A stretch of DNA of 64,000 nt from Nocardia amamiensis (GTDB lineage: Bacteria > Actinomycetota > Actinomycetes > Mycobacteriales > Mycobacteriaceae), in assembly GCF_015477605.1 (NCBI RefSeq), contig NZ_JADLQX010000007.1, positions 186,001 through 250,000 of the forward strand. The letters are read 5' to 3'. The translations under genes and the position numbers were made by a program. The notes under the pieces were generated by a model. The model was given only the letters and a program-made list of their open reading frames with translations. It was not told where the DNA came from and ran no database searches. Below are positions 44,369-54,281 of this stretch, piece by piece. The stretch's first letter is position 1. The number at the start of each line of letters is the position of its first letter.

Positions 44369-44496
44369 GAAATCCTCGAAATTCTCATTGTGCCGGACGG
44401 GACAGACACGCCCCTGGATGCCTTCACGGCGGGGGTGAGGATATCAACCGGCCTGTCGGCGTGCCCGCCGTGTAGCCGCGCCGCCCGTTGCCTGAA

Positions 44497-45039
44497 CTAT
44501 TGCTGAACGTTCGCCGATTCGTTGTCCGTGGTGTTGCCCGTATCCTCGCGAGCCCCCGTGAACACGAATTTGTCGTACGCCCAATAGCGGAACACAACCG
44601 CCACGATCTGCCCGATGAGGGTGCCCGAGATGTTGTCCGACAGCGGGGTGGACAGGTCGAGCACATAACGGGAGAAACCGAGGCAGCCCAATTGCAGGCC
44701 GATCGCGACGACGTTGAACATCGCGTACAGCAGGTACTCGCGCCCGGGGTTGCCGGTCTGCTTGTGGGCGAAGGTCCACCACTTGTTGCCGAAGTAGGTC
44801 ACCACCGTTGCCACCGCGATCGCGATGATTTTGGCCGGCAGTGGGTAGTGATAGAGCAGGCCCTCGCCGCCCCAGAACACCAGGAGGTTGTACGTGCCCG
44901 CGTCTACCAGGAACCCGATCGCGCCGACGACCAGGAAGGCGCCGCCTCGGCGCAGCGCGGTGAGCACCGTGCGGACGAGCGATCCCGGCTCCTTGGTCAC
45001 GGGCTCGGCGGCGGGTGCGGTGGACTCACGGGATGGCAC
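44497..45039 (-). CDS. GtrA family membrane protein (first copy)
   Basis: This 180-aa protein has four transmembrane helices (about 33-52, 65-84, 102-124, 135-158) and the GtrA pattern FLVVGAIGFLVDAGTYNLLV, KIIAIAVATVVTYFGNKWWTF and VFRYWAYDKFVF. GtrA members flip polyprenyl-phosphate sugars or serve as their membrane partners. GTG 45039 is chosen because upstream codons look non-coding. It is divergent from a polyprenyl-phosphate glycosyltransferase gene 147 bp away and 128 bp from the glfT2 start. Confidence 0.88.
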   Translation of the reverse strand: MPSRESTAPAAEPVTKEPGSLVRTVLTALRRGGAFLVVGAIGFLVDAGTYNLLVFWGGEGLLYHYPLPAKIIAIAVATVVTYFGNKWWTFAHKQTGNPGREYLLYAMFNVVAIGLQLGCLGFSRYVLDLSTPLSDNISGTLIGQIVAVVFRYWAYDKFVFTGAREDTGNTTDNESANVQQ

Positions 45040-45186
45040 GGCCCGACGGTACCGCAGCCCGGCGGAACCGGCCGTAAGGGGAAATTCCGTCTCCGCACGC
45101 GGTGAGGTCGGCCACGCGTCCGCGGTGGGTTCCCTGTACCCTCCCCGTGTTCCCACATTCAGCACCGATCGCGAGGATTGACCGGG

Positions 45187-46179
45187 GTGGACTCCACCGA
45201 GCTTCGTATTGCCGCCGTGGTTCCGTGTCACAACGAAGAGGCTTCGGTCGCCAAGGTCGTCGCCGACCTGCAGGCCGCTGTGCCGGGCATCGTCGTCTAC
45301 GTCTACGACAATCTGAGTACGGACTCCACCGCCGAGCGGGCCCGCGAGGCCGGAGCGATCGTGCGGCACGAGTACACCAAGGGCAAGGGCAACGTGGTGC
45401 GCCGCGCCTTCGCCGACATCGAGGCCGACGTCTACTTGATGATCGACGGCGACGACACCTATGAGGCGTCGGCCGCGCCGCTGATGATCAAGACCCTGCT
45501 GGACGGCCCCTACGATCACGTACTCGGCGTGCGCAAGCAGGACGAGGGCGCCTCGGCCTACCGCGCGGGACACGAGACCGGCAACAAGGTGCTCAACGGC
45601 GTGGTCGGGAAGGTGTTCGGCGAGAACGTCGAGGACATGCTCTCCGGCTTCCGGGTGTTCTCCCGCCGTTTCGTGAAGAGCTTTCCCGCGGTCTCCCGCG
45701 AGTTCGAGATCGAGACCGAGCTCACCGTGCATTCACTGCATCTGCGGGTGCCGCGGACCGCGGTACCGGTCGGCTTCCGGGACCGTCCCGCGGGCAGTGA
45801 GAGCAAGCTGCGCACCTACCACGACGGGTTCAAGATCCTCGCGCTGATCATCGGGCTGGCCAGGCATGAGCGGCCGGTCGCCTTCTACGGTTTGTTCGGC
45901 ACGCTGAGCTGGCTGGTCTCGATCATCCTGACCATCCCGATCGTCGTCGAGTTCTACAACACCCATGAGGTGCCGCGGTTCCCGACGCTGTTCCTCGGCT
46001 TCACCCTGCTGCTGCTGGGCAGCCTGGCCTGGACCGCGGGCCTGATCCTGGACGGCATCCGGCGTTCCAGGCACGAAGCCGCGCGCCTGGTCTACCTGCG
46101 GTACGCCGCGGTTGGCGCGGACGATCAGCGCCTGAACGACACCTATGACGCCGCCAGCGACGGCGGAGCCGGGCGTTGA
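45187..46179 (+). CDS. Polyprenyl-phosphate glycosyltransferase (GtrB/DPM-like)
   Basis: This is a 330-aa family 2 glycosyltransferase: AAVVPCHNEEASV, YDNLSTDSTAERA, KGKGNVVRRAF, MIDGDDTYEA with the metal-binding Asp residues, and EIETELTVH. Two transmembrane helices follow in the C-terminal part (about 235-256 and 273-295). This layout is that of enzymes that load a sugar on decaprenyl phosphate. GTG 45187 is preferred over TTG 45178 because GAGGA is then 10 nt upstream. It overlaps the next gene by 4 bp. Confidence 0.9.
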   Translation: MDSTELRIAAVVPCHNEEASVAKVVADLQAAVPGIVVYVYDNLSTDSTAERAREAGAIVRHEYTKGKGNVVRRAFADIEADVYLMIDGDDTYEASAAPLMIKTLLDGPYDHVLGVRKQDEGASAYRAGHETGNKVLNGVVGKVFGENVEDMLSGFRVFSRRFVKSFPAVSREFEIETELTVHSLHLRVPRTAVPVGFRDRPAGSESKLRTYHDGFKILALIIGLARHERPVAFYGLFGTLSWLVSIILTIPIVVEFYNTHEVPRFPTLFLGFTLLLLGSLAWTAGLILDGIRRSRHEAARLVYLRYAAVGADDQRLNDTYDAASDGGAGR

Positions 46180-47765
46180 CCACATCGGCGGATCGGACCG
46201 CGACGCCTGACAAGGATCTGACAACTCCCGCGGACACCGCGCCGCTACCCGCGACCGACACCGCACCACTACCGGCGACCGACGCGACGCAGCCGACACC
46301 TGCGGGCGGGTCCGGGCAAGGCTTCGCCCACCGAGCCGTGGCGCGTTTCGGCGCTGCGACGATCGCCTTCACCATGCTCGCGGCGATCTTCGGCGCCCTG
46401 TTCACGGTGCTCACGCCGCCGTTCTGGGGTCACGACGAGATCACCCAGTTCGGCCGCGCCTACCAGGTCGCGCACGGCGGTTTCCTGCCGCAGCGGATTC
46501 AAGACGACCGCGGCATCGCCTACGGCGGCGAGGTTCCCTCCAGCATCACCGTGCTGATGGGCTACGCACTGAAGGACTACACCACCAACCCGGACGAGCC
46601 GGACCCCATGGTCGAGAGCCCCGCCCACTACGAGCAGTTGACGAGCGCCGCGGTCTCGGACGCCACCGAACCGGTGTGGTTCACCAATACCGCCGCCTAC
46701 TCGCCGGTGCCTTATACCCCGGCCGCGATCGGCATCCGGCTCGGCGAACTGCTCGGGCTCGATGTCGGCGGCCTGCTCCTGCTCACCCGGCTCGCCGGGC
46801 TGGCGGCCTACCTCGCGGTGGTCGGCTTCGGCCTGTACGCGCTGCGCGCGCACCGGGTGCAGTGGCTCGCGTTCACCGTCGCGGTGCTGCCGATCGCGGT
46901 GTTCCAGGCGGGCACGGTCACCGCCGACACCATGACCAACGCGTTGGCGATCATGGTTTCCGCGCTGCTGGTGAAGGCAGTGTTCCTCGGCGAGCGACTG
47001 GGCCGGGCGGAGATCGGCGCGCTGCTGGCCGCGACGGTCCTGCTGCCGGTGAGCAAGCCCACGTACGTGCTGCTCGCGTTGCTCGTCGTGCTGGTGCCCG
47101 CCGACCGTTTCGGATTCCGCGGCTGGCAGCGCTGGATCCCATGGGTTTTCGCAGCGACGGGCGCGCTCGCATTCGCGGTGTGGATGAAGATCGCGGCGCC
47201 GACCGGCGACGGCATGGGCCTGATGCGGCCGCAGCACCAGTGGCACTCGGTGCGCCCCGGTGACCAGCTCAGCGGCATCCTCCGTGACCCGCCGGAGTTC
47301 GTGCACGTCTTCGGCGAGAGCATCGCGCTGCGCGACCAGCGCTGGTTCAGCCAGTTCTTCGGTGAGCTCGGCTTCGCCTACATCGACGTTCCCGCGATCT
47401 CGATGCTGGCCTGCCTGCTCGCGTTCGCGGTGAGTCTGGGCATCGCCGAGCGGATGGACGCCCCCGCCTTCCGCCGCACGCTGATCGTCGCGCTCACCGT
47501 GGCGGCGAGCGTGGCGATGATCTACGTGACGCTCTACATGTCGTTCACGCCGGTCGGCTACTACATCGTCGACGGCGTACAAGGCCGCTACTTCGTGCCG
47601 CTGGCGATCATCGCGTTCGCGGTGCTGCTGCGCTGGATGCCGTTGCGGCTCACCGATACCGCGGGCAAGACCCCGACGGTGGGTCCGGCCGTCACCGTGC
47701 TCGTGACGACGAGCGCGGCGCTCATCGCGGCGGCGGCGAAGTACTACACCATCGTGTGGGGCTGA
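46176..47765 (+). CDS. DUF2142 polytopic membrane protein, likely GT-C type transferase
   Basis: The 529-aa product has a disordered cytosolic N-terminus with a short repeat (TAPLPATD twice), a first helix at about 62-80, then FWGHDEITQFGRAYQVAHGG in the first outer loop. The Asp-Glu there is the typical catalytic acid position of GT-C proteins. About ten further helices follow. DUF2142 proteins are thought to use polyprenyl-phosphate sugars outside the membrane. The TTG start overlaps the TGA of the loading enzyme (TTGA), so the two are coupled. Confidence 0.85.
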   Translation: MTTSADRTATPDKDLTTPADTAPLPATDTAPLPATDATQPTPAGGSGQGFAHRAVARFGAATIAFTMLAAIFGALFTVLTPPFWGHDEITQFGRAYQVAHGGFLPQRIQDDRGIAYGGEVPSSITVLMGYALKDYTTNPDEPDPMVESPAHYEQLTSAAVSDATEPVWFTNTAAYSPVPYTPAAIGIRLGELLGLDVGGLLLLTRLAGLAAYLAVVGFGLYALRAHRVQWLAFTVAVLPIAVFQAGTVTADTMTNALAIMVSALLVKAVFLGERLGRAEIGALLAATVLLPVSKPTYVLLALLVVLVPADRFGFRGWQRWIPWVFAATGALAFAVWMKIAAPTGDGMGLMRPQHQWHSVRPGDQLSGILRDPPEFVHVFGESIALRDQRWFSQFFGELGFAYIDVPAISMLACLLAFAVSLGIAERMDAPAFRRTLIVALTVAASVAMIYVTLYMSFTPVGYYIVDGVQGRYFVPLAIIAFAVLLRWMPLRLTDTAGKTPTVGPAVTVLVTTSAALIAAAAKYYTIVWG

Positions 47766-47824
47766 GCGGCAACCTCATTCGGCCGCGGCGCACGGGATTC
47801 GTACCCGGGCACCGCGGCCGTTTC
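47766..47824. other. Short spacer before the rmlB remnant
   Basis: No gene was seen. It is the left part of a 588-bp non-coding stretch (47766-48353) that also holds the rmlB-like remnant and a CRP-type palindrome. Confidence 0.4.
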
Positions 47825-48030
47825 GGTCTCCGGCCGCGCTGAGCGTCCGCTCTCCTGGCGCGCGCAGGGATCGGATCGACCGGCCGCCATCATCGGAGTT
47901 GACCGGCCGCCACCAGGATTCGTTGCCCGATACCACTCGACGGTCGCCGCGAGTGCGATACGGAAGGCCGGATCGCGCGGCCGACAGCCACCGTTCGGCG
48001 CGCAGCAGGGTCGAGCACCTATCGCCGATC
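47825..48030 (-). pseudogene. Decayed copy of the rmlB 3' end
   Basis: The segment is clearly homologous to 49150-49350. GTCTCCGGCCGCGCTGAG, CCGCCACCAGGATTCGTTG and GGTCGCCGC recur in the same order, and a minus-strand frame still reads NESWWRPV and [10 protein letters not shown] like the true RmlB tail. A one-base deletion (CGTTGCCC against CGTTGTCCC) and other indels break the frame. It is what remains of an rmlB copy from the tandem duplication. Confidence 0.75.
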
Positions 48031-48158
48031 ACCTCAGCAACTCCGCCGACAACTTCGAGGTGCGGGGGCAGGCGGACGGCGCGCTCCCACGGACCACCAT
48101 CCGAACACCGCTGACCTGCTCGTATGCCAGGTCGAGTCGGCAATTCATGCCGAATGAA

Positions 48159-48174
48159 TGTGATATGTATCACA
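48159..48174. promoter_or_regulatory. CRP/GlxR-type palindrome
   Basis: TGTGA-tatgta-TCACA matches the cAMP-receptor-family consensus (TGTGA-N6-TCACA) exactly on both arms. A second palindrome, TTCACGTGAA, follows at 48178-48187. It is 180 bp before the first secreted-protein gene. The surrounding stretch is unusually AT-rich for this genome. Confidence 0.5.
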
Positions 48175-48353
48175 TAATTCACGTGAACAGCATGTTACCT
48201 ATCGCGGAAACTCAAGCGGGCGTAGGAGTTCGACGCTTCATCCAGCACAAGATCAATTAATAGTCAATCACGGACACGTCACGATCTGGCCACTCTTCGA
48301 CTAGGTTTCTGCTCGTCTAGTCCCCGAACGCTTCAGATCGAGGTTCCGAACAA

Positions 48354-49067
48354 ATGCTGATGAGGAAATTCGCCGCGACGTCGGCACTGCTGATCGCCGC
48401 GCTCGGCGTCACCGCCGGCACCGTCAACGCGGCCCCGGCCGGTGAAGCCGCCAGCGGCGCGGTGAACTTCACCGCGCACGCCACCGACAACAAGTCCATC
48501 ATCAAGACCGACGCCGGTTCCCTGGTCGTCGAGGACGGCGTCTTCAAGGTCAAGGCCGCCAACGGCGCCGTGGTCGCCGGTATGCCGCTGACCTTCCGCG
48601 TGGACGACTTCGAGTTCCCGATCGCCGCCGACGTCTCGGACCGCACCGCCACCCTCACCCCGCAGCTCGACCGGTCCCACGCGGTCTACAAGCCGGTCGC
48701 CCTGCCCTTCGAGGACAAGGCGCCGTGGAAGACCGAGTACGACCGTGAGCAGGCCGCCTGGTCGCGCCTGACCAGCACCATCTCGACCGGCGCCGCCATC
48801 GGCACCCTGGTCGGCGGCCTCGGCGGCGCGGCCGTCGGTTGCGTGCTCGGCGGCATCGCCGGCGCCACCGTCGCCGCCGCCACGATCGTCGGCCTGTTCG
48901 GTCCGTTCATCCCGGCCGCCGCCATCGGCTGCATCGGCGGCATCATCGCGGTCGGCGCGCTCGGAACCGTCGCGGGCCAGCTGCTGGTCACCGCTCCGGT
49001 CGCGATCGGCGCCGCGATCCAGTACTTCACCACGATCAACCAGCCGTTCACCCCGCCGGCCAAGTAA
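48354..49067 (+). CDS. Secreted glycine-rich hydrophobic protein, copy 1
   Basis: The 237-aa product has a signal peptide (MLMRKFAATSALLIAALGV..., cleavage likely after VNA). A soluble part (~28-135: FTAHATDN, GVFKVKAANGAVVAGM, FRVDDFEFPIAADVSDRTATLTPQL, FEDKAPWKTEYDRE) and a long glycine/alanine-rich hydrophobic part (~140-225) with two Cys (AVGCVLGG, AIGCIGG) follow. The tail is NQPFTPPAK. It is about 89% identical to the protein at 50475-51188. I know the look from Nocardia but no function. The hydrophobic half could insert in the mycomembrane; that is inference. Confidence 0.85.
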   Translation: MLMRKFAATSALLIAALGVTAGTVNAAPAGEAASGAVNFTAHATDNKSIIKTDAGSLVVEDGVFKVKAANGAVVAGMPLTFRVDDFEFPIAADVSDRTATLTPQLDRSHAVYKPVALPFEDKAPWKTEYDREQAAWSRLTSTISTGAAIGTLVGGLGGAAVGCVLGGIAGATVAAATIVGLFGPFIPAAAIGCIGGIIAVGALGTVAGQLLVTAPVAIGAAIQYFTTINQPFTPPAK

Positions 49068-49101
49068 TCCACAACCTGGCGTGCACAACTAAAACGAACC
49101 G

Positions 49102-49137
49102 AAGCCCCGCCCGCGCATCTCAGTGCGGGCGGGGTTT
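49102..49137. terminator. Terminator between copy 1 and rmlB
   Basis: A stem of about 13 bp (AAGCCCCGCCCGC, 49102-49114, with 49125-49137, one G-T pair) is followed by a T-rich end. It lies between convergent genes and probably serves both. Confidence 0.75.
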
Positions 49138-49151
49138 CTTATTCGTGCCGC

Positions 49152-50474
<1,323 letters not shown>

Positions 50475-51188
50475 ATGCTGATGAGGAAATTCGCCGCGAC
50501 GTCGGCGCTGTTGATCGCCGCCCTCGGCGTCACCGCCGGCACCGTCAACGCGGCTCCGGACACCGAAGCCGACAGCGGCGCGGTGAACTTCACCGCGCAC
50601 GCGACCGACACCCAGTCCATCATCACGACCGATGCCGGTTCCATGGTCGTCGAGGACGGCGTCTTCAAGGTCAAGGCCGCCAACGGCGCCGTCGTCGCCG
50701 GCGCGCCGCTGACCTTCCGCGTGGACGACTTCGAGTTCCCGATCGCCGCCGACATCTCCGACCGCACCGCCACCCTCACCCCGCAGCTCGACATGGAAAA
50801 GGCTGTTTACAAGCCGGTCGCGCTGCCGTTCGAGGACAAGGCGCCGTGGAAGACCGAGTACGACCGTGAAACGGCCGCGTTCAACCGCATGAAGGACACC
50901 ATCTCGACCGGCGCCTCCATCGGCACCCTGGTCGGGGGCCTGAGCGGCGCGGCCGTCGGCTGTGTCCTCGGTGGCATCGCCGGCGCGACCGTCGCCTCGG
51001 CGACCATCGTCGGCCTGTTCGGCGCGTTCATCCCGGCCGCGGCCATCGGCTGCCTCGGCGGCATCATCGCGGTCGGCGCCCTCGGCACCGTCGCGGGCCA
51101 GCTGTTCATCACCGCCCCGGTCGCGATCGGTGCGGCGATCCAGTACTTCACCACGATCAACCAGCCGTTCAACCCGCCGGCCAAGTAA
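50475..51188 (+). CDS. Secreted glycine-rich hydrophobic protein, copy 2
   Basis: This 237-aa paralogue of the 48354-49067 product has an identical signal peptide and the same architecture. By eye I count about 26 differences, concentrated after the signal peptide and at residues ~110-130 (MEKAVYK; ETAAFNRMKD). Both Cys and the glycine-rich helices are kept. The ATG at 50475 corresponds exactly to copy 1; upstream in-frame codons are ignored. Both copies keep intact frames, so both are probably used. Confidence 0.85.
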   Translation: MLMRKFAATSALLIAALGVTAGTVNAAPDTEADSGAVNFTAHATDTQSIITTDAGSMVVEDGVFKVKAANGAVVAGAPLTFRVDDFEFPIAADISDRTATLTPQLDMEKAVYKPVALPFEDKAPWKTEYDRETAAFNRMKDTISTGASIGTLVGGLSGAAVGCVLGGIAGATVASATIVGLFGAFIPAAAIGCLGGIIAVGALGTVAGQLFITAPVAIGAAIQYFTTINQPFNPPAK

Positions 51189-51428
51189 TCCGCGGCTGAA
51201 CGCATACAACTGAAAACCGAGCAAAGCCCCGCTGCGCTACGCGGCGGGGCTTTGCTATTCATGACGGCTATGGCAAAGATGAACAAATGCTGAACAAATA
51301 CCGAACGACGACTATTTTTATAGCCGTGACCTGCCCTATTAGGTCCGATGAACTTCGATTTGGAAATTAATCTCCATTGCGCGGGCCAGGTCGCGCCTCG
51401 CCCGACGCCGAACGAGTCCGGACGGACG
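51189..51428. other. AT-rich intergenic region
   Basis: It holds the copy 2 terminator, then a strikingly AT-rich stretch with GAACAAAT twice, 11 bp apart, and a distant inverted repeat ACGGCTAT/ATAGCCGT (51264 and 51320). No gene was recognised. Confidence 0.4.
51220..51256 (+). terminator. Terminator after secreted copy 2
   Basis: A 13-bp perfect stem (AGCAAAGCCCCGC, 51220-51232, with 51244-51256) ends in TTTGCT. Confidence 0.8.
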
Positions 51429-51464
51429 CGAGCCCCGTCCCGTCCAGATGCGGGGCGGGGCTCG
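51429..51464 (-). terminator. Terminator after the alpha/beta hydrolase
   Basis: A 14-bp stem with one mismatch (51429-51442 with 51451-51464) lies 20 bp past the stop of the minus-strand hydrolase. Confidence 0.65.
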
Positions 51465-51483
51465 CCTCGGAGAGGCCGGGCGG

Positions 51484-52518
51484 TCAGGCCGTCCGAGCCT
51501 GCTGTTCGTCCTCGATGCGGGCCCGCACGAACCGCGAAACCCGCGCCAGCGCCGCCCTGCTCTCCGGCAGGTTCGGCGCGATGCTCATAAAGGCGTGCAC
51601 CTGGCAGCGCCACAGCTCCAGCGCGTTCGGCACGCCCGCCGCGGTGAGCCGCTGCGTCATCAGCTCGCAGTCGAACCGCAGCAGCTCGGCCTCGGCGGCG
51701 ATCAGCAGCACCGGAGGCAGCGCGGACAGCGCCGCGTTCACCGGTGACAGGGCCGGATCTAGTACACCGTCGACCTCCGCACCGATGCGTACCACCGCCT
51801 CCAACGCCGACAACGGGATATACGGATCGCGCGCGGCATTCATGTAGTCCCGCTTCGCGCCATAGTCCAGATCCAGCAGCGGGCTCAGCCCCACCAGCCC
51901 AGCCGGCGCGGGCAGTCCCGCGGCCAGCGCACGCAGTGCCGTCGCGAAAGCGAGGTATCCGCCCGCCGAGTCGCCCACGAAGAAGATCCGCGCGGGATTC
52001 GCGCCGTGGCGCAGCAGCCATCGGTAGGCGGTCAGGCAGTCCCGCACCGACTGCTCGATGCGCCGGCCGGGCAACTGGCGATACTCGACGTTGATCACCG
52101 GGAGTCCGGTACGGCGGGCCAGGCTCGCCGCGATCGGCCGGTGGCTGCGGGTGTTGCAGATCGCGAAACCGCCGCCATGCGTGTAGAGCAGCGCGCCGTG
52201 CCGCAGCGCACGCGCCGCGCCTGCCGGCCGGATGATCTCCAAGTGGAACCCGTTGAGCGATACCTGCTCCCGGTGGATGCCGCGCGGCTCCGGCCGCAAC
52301 CATGCCAGCCCGTTCACCGAGGCGGCGCCGATCGGAATGGTCGCCTTGGTGACCGGGAACGTCCGCAGCACGGGCCGCAGCACACCCATGCACGCCGCCA
52401 ACAGCAAGCGTGATTGCGCGCTGGGGCCCTCCGGATTCATCACCACGCCGGGCTCGCCGTCTCCGGCAGGGGCTCGCACGCCATGCCGGCGTCCGAACTG
52501 GGCGTCAAGGTCGGACAT
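51484..52518 (-). CDS. Alpha/beta hydrolase, hormone-sensitive-lipase type
   Basis: The 344-aa product has the HSL-family oxyanion motif YTHGGGFAICN, INVEYRQLP, the nucleophile elbow FVGDSAGGYLAF, an acid region (LLIAAEAELLRFD) and the His in CQVHAFMS. The usual acid (GxxDxL) is replaced by AEAEL, so Glu may serve. Members hydrolyse short-chain esters. No signal peptide is seen. It lies between the duplicated locus and rmlA, transcribed away from rmlA. Confidence 0.88.
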   Translation of the reverse strand: MSDLDAQFGRRHGVRAPAGDGEPGVVMNPEGPSAQSRLLLAACMGVLRPVLRTFPVTKATIPIGAASVNGLAWLRPEPRGIHREQVSLNGFHLEIIRPAGAARALRHGALLYTHGGGFAICNTRSHRPIAASLARRTGLPVINVEYRQLPGRRIEQSVRDCLTAYRWLLRHGANPARIFFVGDSAGGYLAFATALRALAAGLPAPAGLVGLSPLLDLDYGAKRDYMNAARDPYIPLSALEAVVRIGAEVDGVLDPALSPVNAALSALPPVLLIAAEAELLRFDCELMTQRLTAAGVPNALELWRCQVHAFMSIAPNLPESRAALARVSRFVRARIEDEQQARTA

Positions 52519-52743
52519 CGCGCACCTACCTCACACTGGCGCGCCGAGTCACGACCGGACCGAGGTCGCCCAGGCGAGCTGTCGGCGCTGACATCTCGCA
52601 CGATGTCGTTCAGAACACCGTGCACACGTGACCTACGCAACAGGATCGCCTGACGCAGGAGGAAACGAAACGTCCGTAATCGAATCGAAGACTAGTCGGA
52701 ACCTCATCGAATCCCGGCGCCGCGAAACTGGCAGACTCCAACC

Positions 52744-53616
52744 ATGCGCGGAATCATCTTGGCGGGCGGCACCGGCTCCCGGCTGCACCCGATCACGCGC
52801 GGGGTGAGCAAGCAGCTGGTCCCGGTCTACGACAAACCCATGGTCTACTACCCCCTCTCCACGCTGATGCTCGCGGGGATCAGGGACATCCTGGTGATCA
52901 CCACACCGGAGGACGCCGACGCGTTCACGCGGCTGCTCGGTGACGGCAGCCAGTTCGGCCTCGACTTGAGTTACGTGGTCCAGCCCGAGCCGGACGGCCT
53001 GGCCAGGGCCTTCGTTCTCGGCGCCGACCACATCGGCACTCAGTGCGCCGCACTGGTGCTCGGCGACAACATCTTCCACGGCCCCGGGCTCGGCACCAGC
53101 CTCAGCCGCTTCCACGGGATCGACGGCGGCGCGGTTTTCGCCTACTGGGTCTCGGATCCGACGGCCTACGGCGTCGTGGAGTTCACCGAGGGGCGCGCGG
53201 TGTCCATCGAGGAGAAGCCGAAGGCTCCCCGGTCGAACTACGCGATTCCCGGGCTGTATTTCTATGACAACGATGTCGTCGAGATCGCCCGGTCGCTGCG
53301 GCCATCGGCGCGGGGCGAGTACGAGATCACCGACATCAACCGCGCCTACCTGGAACAGGAGCGGCTGCGCGTGGACGTGCTGGCCCGCGGCACCGCGTGG
53401 CTGGACACCGGCACCTTCGATTCACTGCTGGACGCGGCCAACTACGTGCGCACCATCGAAGAGCGGCAGGGCCTGAAGATCGGCGTGCCCGAGGAAGTGG
53501 CCTGGCGGATGGGCTTCATCGACGACGAGCAGCTGCGCACGCTCGCCGAACCGATGATCCGCTCCGGCTACGGCCGCTACCTGCTCGATTTGCTCGAACG
53601 CGGACGGGACTGGTGA
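52744..53616 (+). CDS. rmlA: Glucose-1-phosphate thymidylyltransferase RmlA
   Basis: This 290-aa nucleotidyltransferase joins dTTP and glucose-1-phosphate. It has [31 protein letters not shown] (nucleotide loop), [53 protein letters not shown] and [14 protein letters not shown]. The start is 3 nt after the CCA of a GC-poor spacer, with no strong ribosome site. rmlC follows with 2-nt spacing. Confidence 0.95.
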   Translation: MRGIILAGGTGSRLHPITRGVSKQLVPVYDKPMVYYPLSTLMLAGIRDILVITTPEDADAFTRLLGDGSQFGLDLSYVVQPEPDGLARAFVLGADHIGTQCAALVLGDNIFHGPGLGTSLSRFHGIDGGAVFAYWVSDPTAYGVVEFTEGRAVSIEEKPKAPRSNYAIPGLYFYDNDVVEIARSLRPSARGEYEITDINRAYLEQERLRVDVLARGTAWLDTGTFDSLLDAANYVRTIEERQGLKIGVPEEVAWRMGFIDDEQLRTLAEPMIRSGYGRYLLDLLERGRDW

Positions 53617-53618
53617 GC

Positions 53619-54167
53619 ATGGAGTTCCGAGAACTCGCGGTGCCCGGCGCGTGGGTGGTCACCCCGCGCCAGCACGGCGACGATCGCGGCATGTTCCTCG
53701 AAGGATTCAAGGCATCGGAGTTCGAAAAGGCGACCGGGCGGGCGTTCGACCTGCGGCAGGTGAACTGCTCGGTCTCGGCGGCCGGGGTGCTGCGCGGCAT
53801 CCACTACACCGAGGATCCGCCGGGTCAGGCGAAATACGTCACCTGTGTGCGCGGTGCGTTCCTCGACGTGGTCGTCGACCTGCGCCCTGGCTCGCCGACC
53901 TACGGGCGCTGGGACAGCGTGCTGCTCGACGACGTCGACCGGCGGTCGGTGTTCCTGTCCGAGGGCCTCGGGCACGCGATCCTCTCGCTGGAGGACAGGT
54001 CGACGGTCACCTATCTGTGCTCGCTGGAGTATCAGCCCGAGTTCGACCGGGACATCGACGCCTTCGATCCCACGCTGGGTATCGAGTGGCCCCGGGTCGG
54101 TCGCGACGGTCAGGAGCTGACTTTCATCCGTTCCGCGAAAGACACGGTGGCCCCGCCGTTCTCCTGA
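53619..54167 (+). CDS. rmlC: dTDP-4-dehydrorhamnose 3,5-epimerase RmlC
   Basis: This 182-aa cupin epimerase has RELAVPGAWVVTPRQHGDDRGMFLEGF, LRQVNCSVSAAGVLRGIHY with the catalytic His, PPGQAKYVTCVRGAFLDVVVDLR, DRRSVFLSEGLGHAIL and STVTYLCSLEYQPEF. The ATG at 53619 aligns with the start of mycobacterial RmlC; a GTG at 53613 overlapping the rmlA stop is possible. The protein is about 20 residues shorter at the C-terminus than my recollection of the mycobacterial enzyme. No rmlD follows. Confidence 0.92.
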   Translation: MEFRELAVPGAWVVTPRQHGDDRGMFLEGFKASEFEKATGRAFDLRQVNCSVSAAGVLRGIHYTEDPPGQAKYVTCVRGAFLDVVVDLRPGSPTYGRWDSVLLDDVDRRSVFLSEGLGHAILSLEDRSTVTYLCSLEYQPEFDRDIDAFDPTLGIEWPRVGRDGQELTFIRSAKDTVAPPFS

Positions 54168-54238
54168 GCTGCGAAGGCGCATCCGGGTAGCCCGTGGTGC
54201 CGGGCCGAGCGACGGCTCGAGCCGGCCGCAAACGCCGA

Positions 54239-54268
54239 AGCGCCGCCACCCGGTACGGTGACGGCGCT
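54239..54268. terminator. Hairpin between convergent rmlC and MFS genes
   Basis: AGCGCCG (54239-54245) pairs with CGGCGCT (54262-54268) and CACC with GGTG inside, with one mismatch. It is placed between two gene ends. Confidence 0.55.
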
Positions 54269-54281
54269 CGACGCGCGGTGA

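Noticed and set aside
47775-48182. A 135-aa gene on the minus strand
   Set aside because: Its only recognisable part is the decayed rmlB tail; the rest is out-of-frame, so it is treated as a pseudogene.
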